From Methylibium petroleiphilum PM1 (GTDB lineage: Bacteria; Pseudomonadota; Gammaproteobacteria; Burkholderiales; Burkholderiaceae_C), in assembly GCF_000015725.1 (NCBI RefSeq), contig NC_008825.1:124001-188000 (forward strand): 64,000 bases of DNA. Direction: 5' to 3'. The notes beneath the pieces are model-generated. The model saw only the letters and a list, made by a program, of their open reading frames with translations, did no database searches and had not been told where the DNA came from. Position numbers and translations under genes: made by a program. Shown piece after piece: positions 17,269 through 25,323 of this stretch. How positions within the stretch are numbered: the stretch's first letter is position 1; each line of letters opens with the position of its first letter.

Positions 17269-18753
17269 GTGACGAAGCGCAACCGCATCTTCATCGGCAT
17301 CCTGCTCGCCTATGCGCTGGGCGTGGCGCTGCTGCTGTGGCGGCTGGTGGGCGACATCGACCCGCGCTACCGCGAGTCGGCCGAGGAATCGCTGGTGGAA
17401 ACGGCGCACCTGATGGCGAGCTGGATCGAGAGTCGCTCCAGCGAGGAGGGCATCGCCATCGACGCGCTGCGCCCGGTGTTCCGCGCCCTCTACGCGCGCG
17501 AGTTCCGGGCCGACATCTTCGGCTTCGAGAAGACCCGCGTGGAGCTGCGCGCCACCGTGGTGGACCGCTCGGGGCTCGTGCTGTTCGACTCCCTGGCCCG
17601 GCACGAGGGCGAGGACCACTCGGCCTGGCGCGACGTGCGGCTGGCGCTGGCCGGCGAGTACGGCGCCCGCACCTCGGCCGACGTGGACGGCGACCCCCAC
17701 ACCTCCGTGATGTACGTGGCCGCGCCCATCGTCGTGGGCGGCGAGATCGTCGGCGCGGTGTCGGTGGGCAAGCCTGTGCAGAGCTTCGGCCAGTTCGTGG
17801 AGAAGGCGCGCCGCCGCACGCTGCTGGTGGGGGCCACCTCGGTGGCCGCGGTGCTGCTGCTGGTGGTGATCGTCTCCATGTGGCTGGTGCGGCCCTTCGG
17901 CCTGGTGGCCGACGTGTGGCGCAGCGTGCGGGCCCAGAAGCGCGGCAGCTTCAGCCTGCGCCGGCTGGGCCGCCGCACCTGGGCCGCGGTGGGCGCCGCC
18001 TACGACGACATGCGCGACGCGCTGGCCGGCCGCAACTACGTGGCCGACTACGTGCAGACACTCACCCACGAACTGAAGAGCCCGCTGTCGGCCATCCGCG
18101 GCGCGGCCGAACTGCTGAACGACGAACCCGCCATGCCCGAGGCCGACCGCCAGCGCTTCCTCGGCAACATCCAGCGCGAGACGCTGCGCATCCAGGAGCT
18201 GGTGGACCGCATGATGGAGCTGGCCGCGCTGGAATCACGCCGCCAGATCGAGCACCCCGAGGCCGTGGCCCTGCGCCCGCTGCTGCACGAGCTGGCCGCC
18301 AGCGCGCAGCCGGTGGCCGCGGCGCGGCGCATCGAGGTGGTGGTGCTGCCGAGCGGCGACGGCGACGAGGGCGAGGGTGATGCGGCGGCGGTGGAAGGCG
18401 ACGCGCTGCTGCTGCGGCGAGCCATCGGCAACCTGCTCGACAACGCCATCGACTTCTCGCCCACCGGCGGCCGCGTGACGCTGCAACTCGCGATCAACCG
18501 CCAACGCGGCGATAGCGTCGACATCATCGTTCGCGACCAGGGCCCCGGCATCCCCGACTACGCCGACGACAAGGTGTTCGAGCGCTTCTACTCGCTGGCG
18601 CGGCCGCACTCGCAGAAGAAGAGCACGGGCCTGGGACTGGCGTTCGTGAAGGAGATTGCGGAGCTGCACCGGGGGCGGGTGAACCTGCGCAATGCGGCAG
18701 ACGGGAAGGGGGCGGTGGCGGTGTTGACGTTGCCGCAGATGACGGGGCGCTGA
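17269..18753 (+). CDS. creC: Sensor histidine kinase CreC
   Basis: Inner-membrane sensor kinase partner of CreB. I place the start at the GTG at 17269, 16 nt after the creB stop, giving 494 residues (VTKRNRIFIGILLAYALGVA), close to the enterobacterial CreC length; upstream in-frame codons overlap creB. Order: N-terminal membrane segment, periplasmic CreC-type sensor region to about residue 180, second membrane segment (VAAVLLLVVIVSMWLV), HAMP-like linker, dimerisation domain with H267 in THELKSPLSAIRG, and catalytic domain with NLLDNAIDFSP, DQGPGIPD and KKSTGLGLAFVKEI. No creD follows. Confidence 0.87.
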   Translation: MTKRNRIFIGILLAYALGVALLLWRLVGDIDPRYRESAEESLVETAHLMASWIESRSSEEGIAIDALRPVFRALYAREFRADIFGFEKTRVELRATVVDRSGLVLFDSLARHEGEDHSAWRDVRLALAGEYGARTSADVDGDPHTSVMYVAAPIVVGGEIVGAVSVGKPVQSFGQFVEKARRRTLLVGATSVAAVLLLVVIVSMWLVRPFGLVADVWRSVRAQKRGSFSLRRLGRRTWAAVGAAYDDMRDALAGRNYVADYVQTLTHELKSPLSAIRGAAELLNDEPAMPEADRQRFLGNIQRETLRIQELVDRMMELAALESRRQIEHPEAVALRPLLHELAASAQPVAAARRIEVVVLPSGDGDEGEGDAAAVEGDALLLRRAIGNLLDNAIDFSPTGGRVTLQLAINRQRGDSVDIIVRDQGPGIPDYADDKVFERFYSLARPHSQKKSTGLGLAFVKEIAELHRGRVNLRNAADGKGAVAVLTLPQMTGR

Positions 18754-18834
18754 CCCGACTTTCATGCACCTTGTCGATTTCAGGCCGCCCGCTTCGTCGT
18801 CAGTGCGTCCATCACCACTCCAAGGCAGCTCCCC

Positions 18835-19206
18835 ATGAAATACCTCGGTCTCGCCTACTTCACCCCCGAAAAGTTTGCCGCGCTGGCGCCGGACGACGTC
18901 AAGGCGCTGGTGAGCCAATGCCCGCCGCTGGACGAGAAGATGCGCGCGACCGGCAAGGTCCTGGTGTCCGCGTCGCTCGGCGACCTGGAGCGCTGGCGAA
19001 CGCTGCGCCCGCGCGGCGGCAAGACGCATGTCAGCGATGGGCCCTACACCGAGTCGAAGGAAGTGGCCGGCGGCCTCTTCATCATCGAAGCGGACACCCC
19101 TGAAGAGGCATTGCGCATCGCATCCATGCACCCGGCCGCCACGCTCGGCGAAGAGGGCGGATGGGCCGTCGAACTCATTCCGATGGATTTCTACCTGGCC
19201 CGATGA
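18835..19206 (+). CDS. YCII-related domain protein
   Basis: Small soluble protein of 123 residues with a single YCII/DGPF fold: it opens MKYLGLAYFTPEKFAAL and contains the family signature HVSDGPYTESKEVAGGLFIIEA. Proteins of this fold are thought to be small enzymes or accessory proteins with an active-site His/Asp, and in Burkholderiales and Actinobacteria they often sit beside ECF sigma factors. Here there is no sigma factor next to it. The gene begins 81 nt after creC. The molecular role is unknown. Confidence 0.82.
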   Translation: MKYLGLAYFTPEKFAALAPDDVKALVSQCPPLDEKMRATGKVLVSASLGDLERWRTLRPRGGKTHVSDGPYTESKEVAGGLFIIEADTPEEALRIASMHPAATLGEEGGWAVELIPMDFYLAR

Positions 19207-19389
19207 GGGCCAGGGCGTAGGCCTCAGGAAGGCTGCGGCGCGCGCTTCTCCGCACGCACCGTTGCGGCTTCGTTTGTCATCGCGGCGATGCGAGCTTCTG
19301 GCCGGGCGTTGCCGCTGCCGAATCTCGAATGGGTTTCTGCTGTGCAGCGGTCACCGCATTTCCATGTTCGCGAGTACCCGCGACGGGTC

Positions 19390-20370
19390 TCAAGTGGGCG
19401 GCGAACTCGCCCCAGGCGCCACCCAACCCATGGGCTGCATCTTCACTTGCAGGCGAGCCCGCAAGTCGTCAAGCAGCGTACGCGCCGGTAGTGACAACGC
19501 CCGGTCTTTTCGCCACACAAGGTGCCACTGGCGGCGCAGTGGGAATCCCGCGACAGAGAGCACCGCAAGGCCCTCAGTCATAGGGTCCGGTGCAAGGGTG
19601 TGACGTGACAACACGGCCACACCAAGGCCAGCACGCACTGCGTGCTTGATGGCCTCGTTGCTGCCAAGCGCCATGCGTGGTGGCCAATCAATGCCTTGGG
19701 CAGCAAAGGCCTGTTCGGCAGCCGCACGTGTGCCAGAGCCTACCTCGCGTGCAAGCAGGGGCTCGGCGGCCAACTCAGCCAGCTTCATGCGGCGTCGGCG
19801 GGTCAGCGCATGCCCGGCCGGCGCGATGATGACGAGCGGGTTCTCGAGGAACGGCCAGAGCGCCAGCGGCAGGTGCGAGGGCGGAAGCATCATCGCCGCC
19901 AATTCGTCGTCGCCGCGCTCGAGTCGTGCGACGACGGCGTTGCGGTTCTCGACCGCCAGCTCGATTTCGATGCCCGGGTACTGACGCGCAAATGGGCCCA
20001 GCAGATCCGGAAGGAAGTATTCGGTCGTGGTGACGGCCGCAATCCGCAGCCGGCCTCGCCTCAGCCCCTGGAGCGCTGCAGCATCCTCCTCGAAGCTTTG
20101 CCAAGCCGCGCCCATCGTACGCACTGCCTCGGCCAGGCGTCGTCCCACTGCTGTGGGCGCCAAACCGCGACCCTCGGGTTCGAAGAGTACGAGGCCCAAC
20201 GCGGAAGCGAGCTCCTTGAGCTGCGTCGATACCGTGGGCTGTGCGAGGTGCAGCGCACGCGCCGCGCGCCCGACGCCACCCAGCCGGACCGCGGCCTCAA
20301 AGCTGCGCAGTTGCACAAGGCTTGCACGCGGAACGCGTTCAAGGCCGGGCGGTTGGGTCGATTGGATCAT
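19390..20370 (-). CDS. LysR-type regulator divergent from sbtA (CbbR/CmpR-like)
   Basis: LysR-family transcription factor of 326 residues starting at the ATG at 20370. The winged helix-turn-helix includes RLGGVGRAARALHLAQPTVSTQLKELASALG; the effector domain has TTTEYFLPDLLGPFARQYPGIEIEL and RAGLGVAVLSRHTL. This arrangement resembles CbbR/CmpR regulators of carbon fixation and bicarbonate uptake. It is divergent from a bicarbonate transporter gene across a 75-nt gap carrying a T-N11-A type inverted repeat, so it almost certainly controls that gene and itself. Its DNA is visibly less GC-biased than the flanking genes. The CbbR/CmpR subfamily is an inference from context. Confidence 0.87.
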   Translation of the reverse strand: MIQSTQPPGLERVPRASLVQLRSFEAAVRLGGVGRAARALHLAQPTVSTQLKELASALGLVLFEPEGRGLAPTAVGRRLAEAVRTMGAAWQSFEEDAAALQGLRRGRLRIAAVTTTEYFLPDLLGPFARQYPGIEIELAVENRNAVVARLERGDDELAAMMLPPSHLPLALWPFLENPLVIIAPAGHALTRRRRMKLAELAAEPLLAREVGSGTRAAAEQAFAAQGIDWPPRMALGSNEAIKHAVRAGLGVAVLSRHTLAPDPMTEGLAVLSVAGFPLRRQWHLVWRKDRALSLPARTLLDDLRARLQVKMQPMGWVAPGASSPPT

Positions 20371-20381
20371 TGGAGAAGTCG

Positions 20382-20400
20382 ATGTTTTGTATCAGAACAT
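20382..20400. promoter_or_regulatory. Candidate LysR operator between the regulator and sbtA
   Basis: ATGTT (20382-20386) and AACAT (20396-20400) form an inverted repeat with a 9-nt spacer, containing the T-N11-A arrangement of LysR-type sites, in the centre of the divergent gap. Confidence 0.45.
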
Positions 20401-20445
20401 ATCACTTGTTGAGGCAATTGAACGGCCCGAGCATCACGCTCCGTC

Positions 20446-21408
20446 ATGCAAAACTTTCTCGACCCCGCGATCCTGTTCTTTGTATTTGGCCTCGTCGCCG
20501 GCGCACTGCGTTCGAACCTCGAGATTCCGCCTCCCATCGCGCGCTTCCTGTCGCTGTATCTGCTCATGGCGCTCGGCCTGAAAGGCGGCTTTGCGCTAGC
20601 CAAGTCGGGCTTGACGACTGAGGTGGCACTGAGCCTGGGGTGCGCATTGACGCTCTCAGTCCTCGTGCCGGCCATCGGCTACGCGCTTCTCGTGCAGCGG
20701 CTGTCGCGCTTTGACGCCGCAGCCATTGCCGCCACGTACGGCTCGGTCAGCGCGGTCACTTTCATTACCGCGGTTCAGTATCTGGAGACGCGAGGCACTC
20801 CCTACGGTGGACACATGGCGGCGGCGATGGCGCTGATGGAGTCGCCGGCGATCGTGATGGCGGTGGTACTCGCGAACCTCGCCCGCCGCCGGAAGGGACC
20901 ATGCGCGGCTGGCCAGCCGCACGGCCTTGGCAAGGTGTTGCACGAATCGTTCACCGACGGTGCGCAATTGCTGCTGCTGGGGGCGATGGTGGTTGGCTTG
21001 GTGACCGGTGAGGCAGGCCAGAAGGCGATGCAACCGTTCTCCGGCGATCTGTTCAAGGGCATGCTCGCGTTCTTCCTGCTCGACATGGGTCTTCTCGCAG
21101 CGCGCAATCTCGGCGCCTTGAAGGGCACGTCGCTATGGCTGTTGGTTTATGCAATCGGTGGACCACTGGTGCACGCGTCACTTGCATTGGCGTTCGCCGC
21201 CGCCGCCGGCCTGTCGGTCGGGAATGCAACGCTGCTGATGGTGCTGGCCGGGAGCGCGTCGTACATCGCCGTGCCGGCAGTGGTGCGCCAGGCGATCCCG
21301 GAGGCCAACCCGTCGCTCTACTTCGGCATGTCACTCGGGCTGACGTTCCCGTTCAACATCCTCATCGGCATTCCACTCTATTCGTCATTGGCGCAACGCA
21401 TGGCGTGA
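20446..21408 (+). CDS. sbtA: Sodium-dependent bicarbonate transporter, SbtA family
   Basis: Inner-membrane transporter of 320 residues with about ten hydrophobic segments. It matches the SbtA/DUF897 family: MQNFLDPAILFFVFGLVAG at the start, PIARFLSLYLLMALGLKGGFAL, SAVTFITAVQYLETRG in the first half, the poorly conserved central cytosolic loop, and LLMVLAGSASYIAVPAVVRQAIPEANPSLYFGMSLGLTFPFN in the second. SbtA imports bicarbonate with sodium in cyanobacteria; the same substrate is likely here. A second gene for the PII-like SbtB partner is not present. The divergent LysR gene and the different base composition suggest that the pair moved in together. Confidence 0.88.
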   Translation: MQNFLDPAILFFVFGLVAGALRSNLEIPPPIARFLSLYLLMALGLKGGFALAKSGLTTEVALSLGCALTLSVLVPAIGYALLVQRLSRFDAAAIAATYGSVSAVTFITAVQYLETRGTPYGGHMAAAMALMESPAIVMAVVLANLARRRKGPCAAGQPHGLGKVLHESFTDGAQLLLLGAMVVGLVTGEAGQKAMQPFSGDLFKGMLAFFLLDMGLLAARNLGALKGTSLWLLVYAIGGPLVHASLALAFAAAAGLSVGNATLLMVLAGSASYIAVPAVVRQAIPEANPSLYFGMSLGLTFPFNILIGIPLYSSLAQRMA

Positions 21409-21725
21409 TCGTGCGCTGACGTGGGGCGGCCACTGGACCACGTGGAACGGCAAAGTGACCCACTCGGTCGTTGAAGCAGGCCAGGCTCAAGTGACATTCA
21501 CAGACCGGCCTCTCCTCTCATCAGTGCCCGCTGGTGCCCGCCTGCAGCCCTTTCTCTCATTGATCGAGTGCAAGTCGGTCTGGCTGGCAGTAGCGACTCT
21601 TCCGCCTTCACATCAACTTCACGCAGTCTTCACACACCCTCTCCCCAACTTCCTCGTCTTTTCTCACCCCCCGCGGAAGCTCCTCCCCGTGCCCGCCTCG
21701 CGGCACGTCGCCTCAGGAGCCCGCC
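21409..21725. other. Intergenic stretch with possible insertion-sequence end remnant
   Basis: No gene is seen in these 317 nt. The first 90 nt contain related short units around AAGTGACCCACT (about 21453) and CAAGTGACATTC (about 21489), reminiscent of the multiple terminal repeats of IS21-family elements, but no transposase gene accompanies them. The rest is pyrimidine-rich leader before the VIT-VWA gene, ending in a CAGGAG ribosome site. The insertion-sequence reading is tentative. Confidence 0.3.
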
Positions 21726-23861
21726 ATGTTCTTCCCCTCCCTGCGTCCGCGCGCCGTCATCCCGCTGCGCCCGCTGTCGCGCCCGGGCCGGCTGTGGGCC
21801 GTGGTCCTGGCGCTCGCCTGCCTGGCGAGCCTGCTGCTCGTCGCGCTGCCGGCGCAGGCCGATGACGCCGACGCGCGGCGCGCCGAGAGCCCGTACTTCT
21901 TCGTCAAGAGCGACGACCCGAGCGTCGACCGCCTGCCGCTGAAGGCCACCGAGGTCGACGCGCGCATCGCCGGGCCGATCGCCGACGTCACGGTGACGCA
22001 GCGCTACCGCAACGAGGGCCAGCGTCCCATCGAGGCGCGCTATGTCTTCCCCGGCTCCACGCAGGCCGCGGTGCACGCGATGACGGTGCGCGTCGGCCAC
22101 CGCGTGATCGTCGCCGACATCCGCGAGAAGCAGCGCGCCCGCATCGAGTTCGAGGCCGCCAAGCGCGAAGGCAAGACCGCCGCGCTGCTGGAGCAGGAGC
22201 GGCCCAACGTGTTCTCGATGAACGTGGCCAACATCCTGCCGGGCGACGAGGTGGCGGTGGAGCTGCGCTACACCGAGCTGCTGCCGCCCACCGAGGGCCG
22301 CTACCAGTTCGTGTTCCCCACCGTGGTGGGCCCGCGCTATCGCTCCCCCGCCAACAAGGTCGCAACCACTGAAGAGCAAGCAAACGGCACGGCAGCGCCG
22401 TCCGGCAGCTTCCCCGCCGTGCCCTACCTGCCCGCGGGCGAGGCGTCGGACACCCGCTTCGACCTGCGCGTGGCCTTCGCCTCGCCGCTGCCGGTGAGCG
22501 GCCTGCGCTCCAGCTCCCACCAGATCGAGGTGGAAGGCGAAGGCAGCAACGGCGCGCGCGTCGCGCTGGGCGGTGACGCGGAGTCCTCCCGCCACAACGG
22601 CAACCGCGATTTCATCCTCGACTACCGCCTCGCCGGTGACGGCATCGCCTCGGGCCTCACGCTGTTCCCGGGCGCGCCCGGCGAGGAGAACTTCTTCCTC
22701 GCGATGGTGGAGCCGCCCCGGGCCATCGCCACCACGCAGATCAACCCGCGCGACTACGTGTTCGTGGTCGACATCTCGGGTTCGATGCACGGCTACCCGC
22801 TCGACACCGCCAAGACGCTGCTGCGCCACCTGATCGGCGGGCTGCGTCCCAGCGACACGTTCAACGTGCTGCTGTTCTCGGGCAGCAACCGCATGCTCAA
22901 CGAGACCTCGGTGCCGGCCACGCAGGCCAACGTCGCGCAGGCGCTGCGCACCATTGCGCAGATGGGCGGCAGCGGCAGCACCGAGATCGTGCCGGCGCTC
23001 AAGCGCGTGGCCGCGCTGCCCAAGTCGCCCGACGTGTCGCGCAGCGTGATCGTGGTGACCGACGGCTACGTCACGGTGGAGAGCGAGGTGTTCCAGCTCA
23101 TCCGCAGGAACCTCGGCCAGACCAACGTGTTCGCGTTCGGCATCGGCAGCTCGGTCAACCGCCATCTCATCGAGGGCATTGCACGCGCCGGCCAGGGCGA
23201 GCCCTTCATCGTCACGCGGCCCGAGCAGGCTGCCGCGCAGGCCGAGCGCCTGCGCCGCATGATCGACGCGCCGGTGCTCACGCAGGTGAAGGCGCGCTTC
23301 GAGGGCCTGGACACCTACGACGTGGAACCCGAGCGCCTGCCTGACGTGCTGGGTGGCCGCCCGGTGCTGGTGTTCGGCAAGTGGCGCGGCGAGCCGCGCG
23401 GCCAGCTCGTCGTCGAAGGCCAGGCGGCCCACGGCGCCTGGCAGGCGATGCTGCCGGTCGCCACGCCCGACGCGCAGGCCGTGGCGCTGCGCCACCTGTG
23501 GGCGCGCCACCGCATCCAGTCGCTGTCGGACCAGGAGGCGCTGCAGGGCGGCGACACGCAGCGCGAGGCCATCACCGCGCTGGGCCTGCGCTACAGCCTG
23601 CTCACGCAGTACACCAGCTTCATCGCCGTGGACCGCGTGGTGCGCAACCCCGCCGGCGGCAGCACGCCGGTGGACCAGCCCTCGCCCCTGCCGCAGGGCG
23701 TGAGCAACCTGGCCATCGGCGCCGAGGTGCCCAGCACGCCGGAGCCTTCGGCCTGGATCGCGCTGGGCGTGGTGCTGGTGCTGCTGGGTGCGGCGGCCTG
23801 GCACCGCGGCGGATCTAGCGCCAAGCGCCTGTGGCGCAAGCCGCGGCGCCTGGTGCGGTGA
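21726..23861 (+). CDS. VIT and VWA domain surface protein with PEP-CTERM-like tail (exosortase target)
   Basis: Exported protein of 711 residues. It has a long basic N-terminus with a signal segment (VVLALACLASLLLVALPAQA), a vault/inter-alpha-trypsin (VIT) domain at about 55-185 (DARIAGPIADVTVTQRYRN, RYVFPGSTQAAVHAM), then a von Willebrand factor A domain with the metal site D349-x-S351-x-S353 (VVDISGSMHG) and VVTDGYVTVESEV. The C-terminus is a sorting signal: PEP at 672-674, a hydrophobic run IALGVVLVLLGAAAW, and an Arg/Lys-rich end. The exosortase gene follows 15 nt later, so this is very probably its dedicated substrate. Such proteins are thought to be cell-surface adhesive or metal-binding factors. 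The domain call is firm, the processing is inferred. Confidence 0.9.
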   Translation: MFFPSLRPRAVIPLRPLSRPGRLWAVVLALACLASLLLVALPAQADDADARRAESPYFFVKSDDPSVDRLPLKATEVDARIAGPIADVTVTQRYRNEGQRPIEARYVFPGSTQAAVHAMTVRVGHRVIVADIREKQRARIEFEAAKREGKTAALLEQERPNVFSMNVANILPGDEVAVELRYTELLPPTEGRYQFVFPTVVGPRYRSPANKVATTEEQANGTAAPSGSFPAVPYLPAGEASDTRFDLRVAFASPLPVSGLRSSSHQIEVEGEGSNGARVALGGDAESSRHNGNRDFILDYRLAGDGIASGLTLFPGAPGEENFFLAMVEPPRAIATTQINPRDYVFVVDISGSMHGYPLDTAKTLLRHLIGGLRPSDTFNVLLFSGSNRMLNETSVPATQANVAQALRTIAQMGGSGSTEIVPALKRVAALPKSPDVSRSVIVVTDGYVTVESEVFQLIRRNLGQTNVFAFGIGSSVNRHLIEGIARAGQGEPFIVTRPEQAAAQAERLRRMIDAPVLTQVKARFEGLDTYDVEPERLPDVLGGRPVLVFGKWRGEPRGQLVVEGQAAHGAWQAMLPVATPDAQAVALRHLWARHRIQSLSDQEALQGGDTQREAITALGLRYSLLTQYTSFIAVDRVVRNPAGGSTPVDQPSPLPQGVSNLAIGAEVPSTPEPSAWIALGVVLVLLGAAAWHRGGSSAKRLWRKPRRLVR

Positions 23862-23876
23862 GCGGGGACCTCAACC

Positions 23877-24731
23877 ATGCATTCGCAACCCTATCGACTG
23901 CGTCTCACCGGCACGCCCGGCCTGGCCGCGCTGCCTGCCGGGGCCTGGCTGGCGCTGCACGCTGCCGCGCTGTGGCCGCACGTCCGCTGGGCGGCCGGCC
24001 GTCTGCTCGACGGTTCGGACGACCCTCTCGGCCTCGCCGCGCTGGCCCTGCTGGGCCTCGTGCTCGTTCGAATGGCGCCGCGTTTGCGCGCGGCGCCGCG
24101 GCCGGGCTGGTTCGTCGCGAGCGCCGTGATGACGGCCGCGGCGACGTTCTCGCTGTGGGCGCTGCCGCCGCTCGCGGCCGCGGTGCTGGCGGTCCTGGCG
24201 CTGAGCCTGGCCTTCGCGGCCTGGCGTCCGGACGATGCACCGTGGCTGCCGTTCGCCGGCCTGGCGCTGCTGGCGCTGCCGCTGGTGGCGTCGCTGCAGT
24301 TCTATGCCGGCTACCCGCTGCGGCTGCTGACGGCGCAGCTCAGCACCTGGGCGCTGCAGCTCGCCGGCCTGGAGGCTGCGCGCAGCGGCGCCGCGATGAC
24401 GGTGCAGGGCCAGCTGGTGATCGTCGACGCGCCGTGCTCCGGCGTGCAGCTGGTGTGGCTGGGCTACTTCTGCGCGTGCGCCGCGGCGGCGTGGGTCGGG
24501 CTGCGCGATGCGGTGCTGCTGCGCCGGCTGCCGGTGGTCGGCCTGCTGGTGCTGAGCGGCAATGTGCTGCGCAACACGCTGCTGGTCGCGCTGGAGGCGC
24601 GGCCCCAGGGGCTGGGCGAGGCCGCGCACCAGGCGATCGGCCTGGGGGTCACGGCCGCGGTGTGCGCCGCCGTGCTGGTGTGGACCCCGCGTGAACAGGA
24701 GAAGGAGCTGCGCCATGCAGACCGTCATTGA
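23877..24731 (+). CDS. Exosortase family transpeptidase
   Basis: Polytopic inner-membrane cysteine protease/transpeptidase, 284 residues, about eight hydrophobic segments. The three conserved catalytic residues of exosortases are visible: Cys187 in VDAPCSGVQLVW, Arg232 in GNVLRNTLL, and His251 in EAAHQAIG. It would cleave the PEP-type tail of the VIT-VWA protein encoded just upstream and move it to the cell surface. It overlaps the next gene by 17 nt, so the locus is an operon. It is shorter than EpsH/XrtA and has no fused EpsI domain; EpsI is a separate downstream gene. The exact exosortase subtype cannot be settled by eye. Confidence 0.9.
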   Translation: MHSQPYRLRLTGTPGLAALPAGAWLALHAAALWPHVRWAAGRLLDGSDDPLGLAALALLGLVLVRMAPRLRAAPRPGWFVASAVMTAAATFSLWALPPLAAAVLAVLALSLAFAAWRPDDAPWLPFAGLALLALPLVASLQFYAGYPLRLLTAQLSTWALQLAGLEAARSGAAMTVQGQLVIVDAPCSGVQLVWLGYFCACAAAAWVGLRDAVLLRRLPVVGLLVLSGNVLRNTLLVALEARPQGLGEAAHQAIGLGVTAAVCAAVLVWTPREQEKELRHADRH

Positions 24732-25323
24732 ATGCCGGCACCACGAGCCGCTGGCGCGCTGGGGCGCGGCGCTGCGGCGTCGCGCCGCGCCGCTCGGCGG
24801 CCTGGTGCGGCTGGGTGCTGCGGCGCTGCTCGTGGCCTGCGCGCTCGCGCCGCTGGCACGCGACGCGGCGCCGGCCGACGGCGCGTTGCGTGCCGTCGAA
24901 TGGCCGCGGCAGTTCGACGGTCGCACGCTGCGCCCGCTGGCGCTGAGCCCGGTGGAGCAGCGTTTCGCCAACGCTTTCCCCGGCGCGATCGGCCGCTTCA
25001 GCGACGGCGAGCGGCTGCTGGTGCTGCGCGACGTGCAGCGCCCCACGCGCATGCTGCACCCGGCGGCCGATTGCTATCGCGGCCTCGGCTACAGCATCGC
25101 CGCCGCGCGCCTGGAGCGCGACGCGCAACAGCGCCTGTGGCGCTGCTTCGAGGCCGAGCGCGGTGCGCAGCGGCTGCGCGTGTGCGAGCGCATCGCGGAT
25201 GCGGAAGGCCAGGCCTACACCGACACCTCGGCGTGGTTCTGGGCCGCGGCGCTGGGCCGCTCGACCGGCCCCTGGCAGGCGGTGACGACTGTGGCGGTGG
25301 TGGACTCGGGAGCCATGCGATGA
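24715..25323 (+). CDS. EpsI-like exosortase accessory protein
   Basis: Membrane-anchored periplasmic protein of 202 residues starting at the ATG at 24715 inside the end of the exosortase gene. After a short cytoplasmic part there is one membrane segment at about residues 28-45 (LVRLGAAALLVACALAPLA), and then a soluble domain containing H115 and C120 in MLHPAADCYRGLGYSI. That is the His/Cys motif region of EpsI-type proteins, which are commonly encoded with or fused to exosortases and have no known catalytic role. It overlaps the next gene as ATGA at 25320-25323. The assignment rests on this motif and on position. Confidence 0.75.
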   Translation: MQTVIECRHHEPLARWGAALRRRAAPLGGLVRLGAAALLVACALAPLARDAAPADGALRAVEWPRQFDGRTLRPLALSPVEQRFANAFPGAIGRFSDGERLLVLRDVQRPTRMLHPAADCYRGLGYSIAAARLERDAQQRLWRCFEAERGAQRLRVCERIADAEGQAYTDTSAWFWAAALGRSTGPWQAVTTVAVVDSGAMR

